Assembly (NCBI GenBank): GCA_947044405.1
Contig: CAMRHE010000168.1
Span: 1,557,001-1,621,000 of the forward strand
Source: Leptodactylus fallax
Taxonomy: Eukaryota > Chordata > Amphibia > Anura > Leptodactylidae
Length of the DNA stretch: 64,000 nucleotides
Direction: 5' to 3'
This document shows, piece by piece, positions 30,955 to 41,806 of this stretch (its first letter is position 1; the number at the start of each line of letters is the position of its first letter). The translations under genes were made by a program, and so were the position numbers. The notes beneath the pieces were generated by a model. The model had not been told where the DNA came from, ran no database searches, and saw nothing but the letters and a program-made list of their open reading frames with translations.

Positions 30955-31699
30955 CAACACAGTTTGGTGCAATTTTCTATACAGTTGAAAAAGGCTGCTG
31001 AAGCATGCTGGCCTGATGGAGGCCAAAAACAATCTTTTGGCCTTCTTTGAGCGATTGGTGCCCCATGGATACATGTAAAGTTTAAATATTTACACTGATA
31101 GCTTTTCCTGCCAATATACATTACACATTAGTATTTAATGCATTGTGCACTGAGTCTAACAAGTGTATTGTGCTTTGGTTTATGAGATGCAAAAATGGTG
31201 CAGTTTTTGTGCTACATTTTACTGAAGAAAGTGATCCTGTTCTTAACAGGTAGTTACAGAGGACCTGTCACCTCTTCTGATGTGTCTATTTTGAAAAAGA
31301 CTTGTATTCCCCATGAAATAACAATTGACAACTGGGCCAAACCATTCCCTTTTCAAAGGCGTGTGACCCCACACAGTCTGGTACTGTTAGTATTGATCGA
31401 ACAGTGAAGGGACGCACTTGGGGAATAGTTGCCATACCATACATAATTCTAAGAAAAGATGCTCCTGAGTTATTTTATAGAGAATCCAAGTATTCTGTAA
31501 AATAGTTAGGAGACATGTGAGGAGATCTAACAGATTATAAAAATTCAATTAGGCAAAGAGAGATATGTAGTAAAACACTCCAGATTCTGAACACATACAC
31601 AGGGGATGTCAGGCAGTGTTTTGGCTTTACTACACTGCGCCACCTGTGTCAAATAATTGACAGCAGGGAGGAGGAAGAGGAATCTACTGGCACGTCTTG
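30955..31699. other. Unassigned noncoding stretch
   Basis: No coding region or mobile-element end is recognised. Confidence 0.4.
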
Positions 31700-31839
31700 G
31701 AATGAAATCAGGTAAGGCTAGGTACACATGTGTGCACGGCTCAGACCCGCACCACAAAACAGTGGTTATCCATGGACACCGGCGGAATCCATAAACTATA
31801 ATGGGGTCCGTCGGGTGTCTGCAGTTTTTATACATAATT

Positions 31840-32251
31840 TATGGAAACACAGCGCTGACTTCCGCAGGTCTCGGCAGGATCAACCAGGTACTGGGGGCTC
31901 CAGGCAGCCTGGGGTCACTTGGCACACCCCCGGCTGCAGATTAGAGATATCGGCACCCCCCGATCTCGCCACGGGGGGTGCCGGGGGGTCGGCAAGACGG
32001 CGGATCCCCTTGGATGCCGCGGTCATGTTTGACCGCGGCATCCAAGGGGTTAAAACCGCCGATCGGAAGTTATGGCCGACCGGGGGTTATGGAGCAGGGT
32101 GTTATCTGTCAGATACAGCTAACACCCGGTTCCGATACCGCCCGCTCAGATAGTGAGCGGGCGGCCGGCCTCGGGCGTAGTATTACGCCCTGGTGCGCGA
32201 AGTACCTAGCGCCCAGGACGTAATAGTACGTCCAAGGTCGTTAAGGGGTTA
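31840..32251. repeat. Repeat family X, GC-rich segment
   Basis: This moderately GC-rich repeat contains a hairpin around GATGCCGCGGTCATG / TGACCGCGGCATCC. It matches, inverted, part of 60995-61130 and shares blocks with 34530. It ends with the 'acgtaatagtacgtcc' palindrome. The sequence at 31873-31890 is an 18-base match to the complement of the conserved 5' end of 18S rRNA. It is noncoding. Confidence 0.7.
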
Positions 32252-33505
32252 AATCGCAGAGAGCATCATGAAGACCAAGGAACACACCAGGCAGGTCCGT
32301 GATACTGTTCTGGAGAAATTTAAAGCCGGATTTGGATACAAAAAGATTTCCCAAACCTTAAACATCCCAAGGAGCACTGTGCAAGCGATCATATTGAAAT
32401 GGAAGGAGTATCAGACCACTGCAAATCTACCAAGACCCGTCCATCCCTCTAAACTTTCATCTCAAACAAGGAGAAGACTGATCAGAGATGCAGCCAAGAG
32501 GCCCATGATCACTCTGGATGAACTGCAGAGATCTACAGCTGAGGTGGGAGAGTCTGTCCATAGGACAACAATCAGTTGTACACTGCACAAATCTGGCCTT
32601 TATGGAAGAGTGTCAAGATTAAAGCCATTTCTCAAAGATATCCATAAAAAGTCTCGTTTAAAGTTTGCCACAAGCCACCTGGGAGACACACCAGACATGT
32701 GGAAGAAGGTGCTCTGGTCAGATGAAACCAAAATTTAACTTTTTGGCCACAATGCAAAACGATATGTTTGGCGTAAAAGCAACACAGCTCATCACCCTGA
32801 ACACACCATCCCCACTCTCAAACATGGTGGTGGCAGCATCATGGTTTGGGCCTGCTTTTCTTCAGCAGGGACAGGGAAGATGGTTAAAATTGATGGGAAG
32901 ATGGATGGAGCCAAATACAGGACCATTCTGGAAGAAAATCTGTTGGAGTCTGCAAAAGACCTAAGACTGGGACGGAGATTTATCTTCCAACAAGACAATG
33001 ATCCCAAACATAAAGCAAAATCTACAATGGAATGGTTCACATATAAACGTATCCAGGTGTTAGAATGGCCAAGTCAAAGTCCAGACCTGAATCCAATTGA
33101 GAATCTGTGGAAAGAGTTGAAAACTGCTGTTCACAAACGCTCTCCATCCAACCTCACTGAGATCGAGCTGTTTTCCAAGGAAGAATGGGCAAGAATTTCA
33201 GTCTCTCGATGTGCAAAACTGAAAGAGACATACCCCAAGCGACTTGCAGCTGTAATCGCAGCAAAAAGTGGCGCTACAAAGTATTAACTTAAGGGGGCCG
33301 AATAATTTGGCACGCCCCACTTTTCAGTTTTTTAGTTTTTACAAGTTTAAAATATAAAATAAATTTCGTTCCACTTCATGATTGTGTCCCACTTGTTGTT
33401 GATTCTTCACCAAAAAATAAAAATTTTATATCCTTATGTTTGAAGCCTGAAATGTGGCAAAAGGTTGAAAACTTCAAGGGGGCCGAATACTTTCGCAAGG
33501 AACTG
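32252..33505 (+). mobile_element. 5'-truncated Tc1-like element, DD34E
   Basis: The right terminal repeat ends AAGGAACTG at 33505, followed by TA. The left terminal repeat is missing and the sequence begins abruptly beside repeat X just before the transposase start. It is the same family as the fragment at 9723-10106. Confidence 0.9.
32268..33287 (+). pseudogene. Tc1-like transposase with a single in-frame stop
   Basis: The frame from the ATG at 32268 (MKTKEHTRQV) continues to TAA at 33287 and is broken only by one stop at 32736-32738, just after the WSDETK catalytic block. The catalytic residues are Asp152, Asp243 (QQDNDPKH) and Glu278 (NPIENLW), with 34-residue spacing as in standard Tc1. 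Other domains are as expected: an N-terminal helix-turn-helix and a mid-region with GGGSIMVWACFS. One substitution inactivated it, so it is a fairly young relic. Confidence 0.93.
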
Positions 33506-33572
33506 TATTTATTGGCACACGGGGGGAGTATTATTGCTATATGAGGGCACATTGGGGAGCATTATTACTATA

Positions 33573-34192
33573 CACTGATGAGCAAAAGGGTAACAATGTT
33601 TTGAACTTTTGACTTTCAGGCTCTATATCTCATCATTTTATAGACTATCATACATAAATTTGACTTGCAACTATTTAGCATGTGATTACTTGTCATGCAA
33701 CTGCATTGTTACTGTTTTGCTCCTAAAAATCTAAATTTTAATTTTTATTAATTTGTAAATTTACCTTTGGCTTTCAACACTGCCTGAATCGTTCTGGGCA
33801 TAAGGTTCAAGCATGCTTCGACTGAAATCTGATCCCAGGTCTCTTCTACACGTTCCCAATGTTGGTGCATACTGGTTGACTTGCTTGGGTACAAATACAG
33901 CTTTTTCTTCAACTCTACCCAGTAGTGTTCGATTGGGTTGAGGTCTGGGGACTGTGGAGGCCAGCACCTCTACTTCATTGTCATTGAATCATTTCTTCGC
34001 TAATCTTGACGTATGCTTTGGGCCGTTATCCTTTTCATACCCATAGTAATCGAGTGTATGAAGTAACTCGCCTTGTAGGATACTCAGATATAGCTCATCA
34101 TTGAGACCACTGATCCTGGTCAAGTAAAGCAACCACATATCATCCGGCTTACTCCACCAAACTTGACAGTTCCTTTAATTTCTTGATCTGTT
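33573..34192 (-). pseudogene. Tc1-like element fragment with broken transposase
   Basis: A TA then CACTGATGAGCAAAAGGGTA at 33573 is a terminal repeat. The minus strand then encodes, in broken frames, a Tc1 transposase C-terminal region (an NPIE-like block near 33930, and a tail ending AVLKAK-like). The left part of the gene and the other terminal repeat are missing past about 34192. Confidence 0.75.
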
Positions 34193-34525
34193 AGGGTACG
34201 TTCACATATGTCCAGCGCAGCTGTCAGTTTCCCTCCGGCGTGGTGCACACAAGCCGGAGGGGAAACTAATGCCAGGACGGATCCCATAGTTTTCTATGGG
34301 ATCGGTTCTGGCACAAGAGACATCAGTTCTGGCGCTGTATGGCGCCGGATCTGTGCCTCAGCCGGATGGAAAAACGCTACCTGCAGCGTTTTTCCATCCG
34401 GCTTCCTTAAAATTTCATTAGCGCCGCATGCCGCTGGGTGCTGCCTGAAGATGGAGGCGGCAGTCTCTGGACAGTAGTGAAGCTGGCAATTGACGGCTTC
34501 ACTACTGTACCTGAGCGAATTGCTC
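34193..34525. repeat. Foldback repeat block
   Basis: GGTACGTTCACAT opens the block. Internal hairpins are visible, for example GCCGGATGGAAAAACGC / GCGTTTTTCCATCCGGC and GATCCCATAG / CTATGGGATC. It is noncoding and MITE-like. Confidence 0.65.
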
Positions 34526-35830
34526 AGGATCGCAAAACATGACCACGGCATCCAAGGGGGTTGCATTATAATAATGACCACCCCTGAGGCAACCCCCGCG
34601 GCGAGATTGGGTTAAAATAATATTTAACCTACACGGTGAACGTTGGGAAAAAAAAACAGAAAAAAAAACGCCGGAATTAATGATTTTTTGCCATCTTACC
34701 TAACAAAATATGCTATAAAAAGTGATCAAAAAGTTATATGTACCTCAAAACAGTACCAATAAAAAGCGCAGGTTGTCCCGCAAAAAATAAGCCCTCAACT
34801 AATTCTGTAAACCGAAAAATAAAAATGTTACGCCTCTCAGAAGATGGCGATGCAAAGATAATTGATTTCTTTCCCCAAATGGGTTTTTGTTCCGCAGAAT
34901 TACTAACGCATAAAAAAAAAATATAAATGAGGTATCACTGTAATCGTACTGACCCGCAGAGTAAAGGTAACATGTTACTTATGCTGCATGGCAAAAAATT
35001 TAAAAGGTAAAACGCAATGCCAGAATTGATGTTTTTTTGTAATCCACTAAAAAATGAGTTGATAAAATGTATTCAATACATTATAGGCACTCAAAACTGG
35101 TGTCATTACAAAATGCATCTCATCCCGCAAACAACAAACCCTCATATGGCAACATCACCAGAAAAATAAAGAAAATATATAGCTTGTACAATGTGAAAAC
35201 AAAAATCACCAAATCATTAGAACAAAACTGTCTGTGGCAGGAGGGGAATGTATAAGCTGTGCTGACATATATGAGGGTAGACCCCAGATTTAGAGCTTAC
35301 GAGAGAAGACGCCAGAAGTGACCCCTAGAGTGACCCCACCTCCAATCATAGTAGCTACTTCACTCCGCACAGCTTACATATTCACTTTTCCCCATCCACT
35401 GTGTATTCACGCCTGGGATACTAATGCTCACTACACCCCTTGATTAATTCTTTGAGGGGTGCACTTTTCACAATGGAGTCCCTCCTTAGGGGATTCCACT
35501 TTTCTGGCACCTTAGAGGCTCTGCAAACATGACATGGCGTCCAGATCCCAAACATCTAAATCTGCACTCCAAAAGCCACATAGTGCTCCTTCCCTTCTGC
35601 CCCCTGCTGTGTGCCCAAACTGCAGTTTATGCACATGTATTACACTGGTGTACCCAGGATATCGTACTTAATGTCATATCTGGGTATAAACTGATATTTG
35701 GGCACACAACCAGGCAGAAGGGAGGGAGCGTTATTTGGTTTTTGGAACACAGATTTAGACGGTTTGGTTTTTGGACGTCATGACACTTTTGCAGAACTCT
35801 TGAAATGCCAGTAAATGCCAGCTCCCGAGT
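34526..35830. repeat. Repeat family X, second copy
   Basis: This shares ordered blocks with 56100-57230 and 61340-62480, for example AAAAGTGATCAAAAAGT, CCAATAAAAAGC, CAAACAACAAACCCTCATATG and GGGGATTCCACTTT. No conserved reading frame is present. Confidence 0.8.
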
Positions 35831-36089
35831 CTCCAGCACACTGCATCAAGCGTTTGTTTCTCAGGTAAGGGCCAAGAGGGTTGTACTATACAGCTATAAC
35901 TAACCCTAAAAGTAAAATGTGATAGTAAAAACTGATGGTAAACACTGATGCCAACTGATGACAACTTATGACAACCAATGGTTTTGGAGTAGAAATTTGT
36001 GAAAAAGCCTGATGACGACTGATGCATTTTCGCATCAGTTTTGGCATCAGTTGTAATGACTTAAGGACAAAAAAACTGATACTGATGCA
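35831..36089. repeat. AACTGATG-rich degenerate repeat
   Basis: The heptamer ACTGATG recurs many times within 35925-36090, with a short foldback around GCATCAGTTTTGGCATCAG. It is noncoding. Confidence 0.55.
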
Positions 36090-36318
36090 ACTGACATATG
36101 TGGACCTACCCTTGGCCCCCTTCGCCCTGGTTTTTCAAAACCCCACTCACCCCCAATCAGAGCCCAATCTATTGACTTTTGTCTCGTCGCTCCACATCAT
36201 CTGTTTCCAATCTTCTACTGTCCTACTTTTTTGCAAACTAAAGCCGACACTTCTCATGATGATATCGAAGTTGAGGCTTCTTCACCTTTTTTGGGCCGCC
36301 ATTCTAGACTAGTGCTTG
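36090..36318 (-). pseudogene. Tc1-like transposase relic, catalytic side (split by gypsy B)
   Basis: The minus strand reads a Tc1 catalytic block (EDWKQMMWSDETKV) near 36180-36230, with stops on either side. Its N-terminal half lies on the far side of gypsy copy B at 42928-43208. The split point carries the CTTG duplication. Confidence 0.8.
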
Positions 36319-37438
36319 TGCGGTGACCAGATGGAAGGTAACGCTGCAGTTGGGATTGCGGGGTGCAAACAGCGCAGACTTGTCACGGTCTCTGGGCACG
36401 AGGGCGCAGCGCTGGTGCTGTCCCACGTTACCACCACTGGTACCGGTGATGAGGGGGCTGCACAAATGTTGGTGGTGATTGTTCCCCCGGGGCGCTTCCC
36501 CTATACTGTGCCGACTGGTGGTGTTTGGGGCGCCCTGATGTTGTCGGTGCAGAGTCAGACACAGAAACGGTTGTAAAGTTGAACTTTTACTTCCATGGGT
36601 GTGGAGGCACAAATGCTTAAACAGTTTCTTCAATACAAAACAACGGGGTACGCCTGGTGACACAGCAAAGTCCTGGGGTGCAGGGTAGACTTGACGAAAG
36701 GTGTTCCTAGCCCCTTATACTTCAGTGTTACAGCCCTAAGGTGCGTCTGGGCTCCTATTTGGCTCATAGGAGGATGCCCACCATGATACTAGTACATAAT
36801 ATTCCCCACTCACGTTATGTGGTCCTGATAGCTCAGAGTTTGGGGGTGCAATAGTCAGGGTGGCAGGATATTCCACAGGTCTGGCCTTGGCCCCTGGATC
36901 CTGTGATACTTGCTATGGAGCACGTGTTCCAGAATGTTCTCTCCACAGTCTCATGCTGACAAGATAATGATGCTTGACTTCCTTCAGGGCGATGGCTAGG
37001 CAGACAGGGGACAGGATCTTCTGAATAGCTGGAGTATGTCAGCTCTCCAACCTTCCTGGGCCTGTCTAGGACTTGAGATTCCTGCACTAAACTCACTGCT
37101 TTCTTCACAGGACATCACACTTATCTCCTCACCTCCTCCTCCTAACACTCCCCACTTCTAACTCCTCACACGCAGGACCTTCCTGCAGGGGTGTTACCAT
37201 GGGGACCCAGTGATCAGCTGACTCCTCCCCTTTTCCAGGCGATGTCCTCCCATTGGACATTTGGTTACTATTCAATCCTATGGGAGGTGTAATGCATGTG
37301 TGAGGCTCACTAGGTGGCGCTGTGTTGTGTGAGACTCAGGACCCCCTGCTATGTCACACAGGCTATGAAGCAACAGGAAATAATACAATGCACAGAGATC
37401 ACCCTCAGCCCAGCCATAGCCAGCTCTGGGATGCCACA
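36319..37438 (-). repeat. 3' LTR of gypsy copy B
   Basis: 1,120 bp. The minus strand begins TGTGGCATCCC at 37438 and ends GGTCACCGCA at 36319. Confidence 0.95.
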
Positions 37439-38020
37439 TACTCCCCCTCTTTCACTGAGCCGACCTCGGCGACGGGCTGGGGTGAAGGTGAGAAATGTAA
37501 CATAACGTTAATAAATACGAATAAAGTGCAAATGTCACTAACAGTTTAGAAAAATATAATACTTAGAAACTTGAGGTTAGACCTCCCGGCATAGTCCTGG
37601 AATGTCCATGAGAAGTCTGAAGGGTAACGGAGAGATAATTAAACTCAGACTTATGGAACCTTTTGGCGGTACCATCAGACAGTCCATATAGAAACAACAG
37701 TAGTGCAAATGGGTCCAGAGGCTCTCTGGCACAAATTTCGTGAGTGTCCATTATCATGAGAGTCTCTCTGAGAAACAATAAACAGTCCTTTCTGTAAGGA
37801 AGAGTAGGCACTCTAGCACCAATGTCCATACCGCAATGGGGTAACAGAACTTCCTTGGCTCGGTGAGCCAGGCACTATGGCTTGGATTGTTGCATATAAA
37901 TGTAAATACTATATTACATGGCAAGATATTATATATATACTGTATATACACACAGGAAAAACATTAATGTAATCAGAGCAGGAATAACATATATACAGAA
38001 GCAGAGACAGTTAACCTCTT

Positions 38021-39440
38021 TTACCCAAGGACAGCCATGGCATCACTATAGCGTGTTGGAGGTATGCCTTTTGTGGTACGCTCAGACCGCCTAAGTGGAA
38101 CGAGATTTGGATCAGGAACAGAGTCACTGAAATCAATTAAATCATCTGTCGAAGGGTTCTCTTGCACTAGAGCAATTGGTGGATAGCAGCTAAATGGTAG
38201 TAGTTTAGGCGCCCACATAAGCTCAGTTAACGTTGGGGGTCTCTCTTTCGCTTCAGAAGGTGACAAGATCTCTGTACTCGTTGTCTCAGCTGGGGGCACC
38301 TCTGTGGGTAGTCCTTCTTTAAGGCACAGCTTCAGACGGTTTCGGTGTACTACTTGGGGCTGTCTCCCAGGTTTAGAGATCTCATACACGTCGGATTCAG
38401 GATATGGTATGGAGATGACACTGTATGGTTCTTTCTCCCAGAATGGATCCAATTTCACATTCCGATGGTTATTCCTTAACCATACACGGTCGCCAACTTT
38501 CAGGGGCACTGCATGGGCGTGATGGTTGTAATCCTCCTGTTGTCTCCTACGAACCTCATCCATGCGCGTTTCAACTATCTCTTTAGCTTCCTCCATACGT
38601 CGGCGGTGTTCAACAACCCAGTCTGTTATGGGTAGTGGATTGATGGTGTCAGGGACCTTCACACCAAGGGTTAAGTCTGAAGGAAGTTGACCTTGTCTTC
38701 CAAACATTAGATAAAATGGTGCGTATCCCGTAGATGTTTGGGGTGTGTTGTTGTAAATATAGGCCAAGTCCTTGATACGTTCAGGCCACTCAACACCAGG
38801 TGTAACTGCGGCTGTTCTTCGCATGCCGATGATCACTTGATTTGCCTTCTCGCACATACCATTCCCTTGAGGGTGATACGCTGTGGTTCGCAACTTCTTG
38901 CAGTCTTGGAACTGACACAGCTCACGGAACAATTGGGATTCAAACGCCGATCCACGGTCGGTGAGGATATGCTCAGGACAACCGTAATGGCGGACAAACT
39001 CTGCGTAGAAGGTCTCAGCCGTAGTTCTTGCTGTAAGATCTCTGACAGGCACGATGACAAGGAACTTGGAGTAATGATCCACCATTGTCAGAGCGTAGCT
39101 GTAGCCGGAACGTGTGGGACCCAACTTCACATGGTCCAGAGCAACAATTTCACACGGCTTTTGAGTCTTAATTGGATGTAGAGGGGCCTTCTGATCTCTT
39201 CGACCTTCCTTGGTGATACTACAGGCGGGACACTCTCGGCACCAACTCTCAATGTCACTCCTCATCCCAACCCAATAGAAGCGACGACGGATGGTAGCTT
39301 CGGTCTTTTGTACCCCGAAGTGACCGGATCTGTCATGATACGCCTCAAGTATCATCTGTGCGTCTCTTCTTGGTACGAGGATCTGATGAAGCCTTTCACC
39401 TGTGACAGGATCAAGAGTGTTTCTAAGTAGAAGACCTCGT
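38021..39440 (-). pseudogene. Gypsy B integrase (out of frame with gag-protease)
   Basis: The integrase region is intact as an open frame from the deletion junction to TAG near 38021: HH-CC zinc motif, LDHVKLGP, ILTDRGSAFE and GNGMCEKANQ catalytic blocks, and a GPY/F-like C-terminus. It lies one frame off the upstream protease because of the deletion, so it cannot be made as part of a normal Gag-Pol. The first ~12 codons of the open frame (39444-39478) belong to protease-side sequence read out of frame. Confidence 0.9.
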
Positions 39441-40086
39441 AGTCCTGATTTTCTATGCCCGGACGGGCACGGCACCACACCATAGTTTCTGTTCCAGGCT
39501 GTAGGGTTACTGGACGGGTATCTTGGATCCGGACTCGACCAATTTCACTTTGTTTGTTGGCGAACTTGTGCTGGGCATTGAGTACACGAATGGCCCGCTG
39601 AATGGTCTGCTGGTCACTGGGAGAAGCTGTAAGGAGAGAGGCATGCAAGGCATCCAACACTTCTGCAAAGCAATGGCGTAAAACATTCATGCCTAATATT
39701 ACAACTGCAAACCTATCATCCTCTACATCAGTGACAATTATACCCTGTCTAGGCAGTTTCAAGTCCCCAATCTGGATAGTGGGTTCCCAATAACCCTGCT
39801 GTGGTATGGGCTGTCCATTGCTGGCACACAGATTTATCCATGTGTCAGGTGTTCTATTCAACACACCTAAGTCCCAATGTTCAAGGAACACCTGCTTGCG
39901 CAGGGTTGTTACCTGAGATCCAGTGTCCACCAACGCTGTCAGAGGGACGCCGTTCACCCGGATTGTGATGTGTGGGCAGGCTGAGACGAAGCGTGACAAT
40001 GGCACTGAAGATTCACCTGGGCCCTTCTTCTTTCCTCCCGAGGGGCGGCCCGCTGCCTCGGGGGTGGCCCGTTTAACTGGAAACAC
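39425..40086 (-). CDS. Gypsy B Pol N-terminus: aspartic protease (truncated Pol)
   Basis: The frame carries the retropepsin active site ALVDTGSQ at residues 51-58 (Asp54), a downstream ILGMNVLRHC block, and a C-terminal linker that now runs into integrase DNA in a wrong frame and stops at 39352. The frame is shifted by -1 relative to gag and overlaps it by 133 bp, the usual arrangement for frameshift-expressed Pol. A canonical slippery heptamer in the right register was not found. The ORF start listed at 40086 is a GTG, so initiation there is unlikely. Confidence 0.85.
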
Positions 40087-41042
40087 TGAGGCCTGGTGTG
40101 TCCATATCTATGGCAATAGGTACAGTATGGCCTCTCACTCTGTGGAGGTTTCACTGAAGACGGACGTCTGGGTGGCGACTCAGGTGAGATGTTGAGACTT
40201 CGCAAAGGATCACTGGACGATGAAGACGGCTGGGTCAGACGATCTAGACGGACGGTGATCTGTTCCATGGCACGGGTCAGATGATCCACTCGGGCCAGAA
40301 GGTCATCTCTGGAGTCTGCTGGTGTAGTCTGCGCAGTTTGGGCAGCAGGTGAGGTACCCAGAGGTAGTGGCAGGACAACTGGAGCAATGCTTGTTGAGGG
40401 TCCAGGTGAGGGAGCACAGATGACTGGGCTCGGCTGGGGCTGCTCCTGTCTCAAGACCTGGATGGCAAGGGCCTTGAAGTCAGCAAACGTGATGCTGGGA
40501 TGTTGTGCAGCAAGCATTCGCAACTGACTCTGGAACAATGTGGTACCTGCCCCTTCTATGAAGCGGTCAAGCAAGATTTTATCAGAGTCCACATTCTCAC
40601 GTGGATCCACTTGCACCACAGCTCTGAACGCCTCTTGGAGGGATAAAGCATAGTCCCGCAGGGTCTCACCAGGTAGTTGTCGTCTGGAAAAGAAGCGCAT
40701 CTTTACCTCGGAGACAGATCGCACGTCAAAGTTCACCTGGAGTTTGTCCAGAATTTGCCCAGGGGTTCTTTTGTCAGAGGCAGGCCAGGATTTGACCTCC
40801 CTAGCTGCAGCACCCTCAAGCTGGCCCAGCAGGATCTGAATCTGCTGTTCTGTATTCAGAGGATAGAACTGGAAGAGAGACAGCATCTTCTCACGAAAGT
40901 CCCTGAGGGTATGCGCCTCCCCTTTGTAGCGCGGCAGCCATGGTGCGCCAGGGTAAAATGGCATGGAGAATGGTAGGCTGCTCGCCATGGGCACTGCTGG
41001 ATCACTAGAAACAGATGGCACAATGTCACTTTGCTCAGTCAT
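39954..41042 (-). CDS. gag: Gypsy B Gag with CCHC zinc knuckle
   Basis: 362 codons from the ATG at 41042 (MTEQSDIVPS). A proline-rich N-terminus precedes a capsid-like helical domain (about residues 40-215, with PGETLRDYALSLQEAF) and a Ser/Pro linker. A zinc knuckle CX2CX4HX4C (CTYCHRYGHTRPQC) lies near residues 305-320, followed by a basic tail. There is no internal stop. It forms the virus-like particle and packages RNA. Because gag is intact, the element could be packaged by its own Gag while depending on another copy for RT. Confidence 0.92.
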   Translation of the reverse strand: MTEQSDIVPSVSSDPAVPMASSLPFSMPFYPGAPWLPRYKGEAHTLRDFREKMLSLFQFYPLNTEQQIQILLGQLEGAAAREVKSWPASDKRTPGQILDKLQVNFDVRSVSEVKMRFFSRRQLPGETLRDYALSLQEAFRAVVQVDPRENVDSDKILLDRFIEGAGTTLFQSQLRMLAAQHPSITFADFKALAIQVLRQEQPQPSPVICAPSPGPSTSIAPVVLPLPLGTSPAAQTAQTTPADSRDDLLARVDHLTRAMEQITVRLDRLTQPSSSSSDPLRSLNISPESPPRRPSSVKPPQSERPYCTYCHRYGHTRPQCFQLNGPPPRQRAAPREERRRAQVNLQCHCHASSQPAHTSQSG

Positions 41043-41780
41043 GTTGTTTGCAGGTATGACTGAAATTAGGTCGCCGTCTCTTTAAGAAACTCAACTGCTT
41101 GCTGGCAGGGAATGGAGACTACAACTTGGAATGCTGTCCCTTTAAGAATGCTGTAGCTATTAACAGAGTCACTGTGATGCAGGCTGACGGTGTGCTCCCC
41201 CTCTTTAATGGTGGCACTCCCCACGGACACTGTACACGGAAAACACTCGCTGGGGCCGTGGGAGGACTGAAGACAAGGACAGGGAGGCACAGTACTCACT
41301 GACAGCAACTGCAGCGTGGACCAGAGATCAGCGGTGCACAGCAGGGACGGTGATGTGGCACCGGAGAGTCAGAAATGGCGCTGGCACGTTCGCCTTTCAC
41401 TTTCTTGTATGGGTGCGCTGGAGCATTGCGCTCAGCATTCTGGGCTCTCCTAAGATGGCGGCAGATGGGTCTCCTGGCCTCATGGGCAGTGCTAAAAATC
41501 TCCCGCACTTTTGCAAGGTACAGTTAACCCTTTGTGGGCGTTCTTACACAGCGATGTGGCGCAGCAAACAAGTCCTGGGCGTTTTAACTCTTCCAGGGCT
41601 GTAACACACTGAGAGGACAGTCTTTAGGGCTTGCTTCAGGGGTATAGGGCTCCCCCTCTTTGTGGCAAGCACTCTCAGGGAATAAACTTGATCTTAGCAA
41701 AGTCCACAATAAAGACCGATGCTCTGGAGACAATTTGGCGCACTTTTCGTGGCGACTTTCTCAAAATGGCACACACCCGT

Positions 41781-41798
41781 ATCCTGTTCGTGACGCCA
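41781..41798 (-). other. Primer-binding site of gypsy B
   Basis: The minus strand reads TGGCGTCACGAACAGGAT, eight bases inside the 5' LTR end. It starts with TGG, complementary to a tRNA CCA end. I could not assign the tRNA with confidence. Confidence 0.75.
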
Positions 41799-41806
41799 GT
41801 TTTTCT

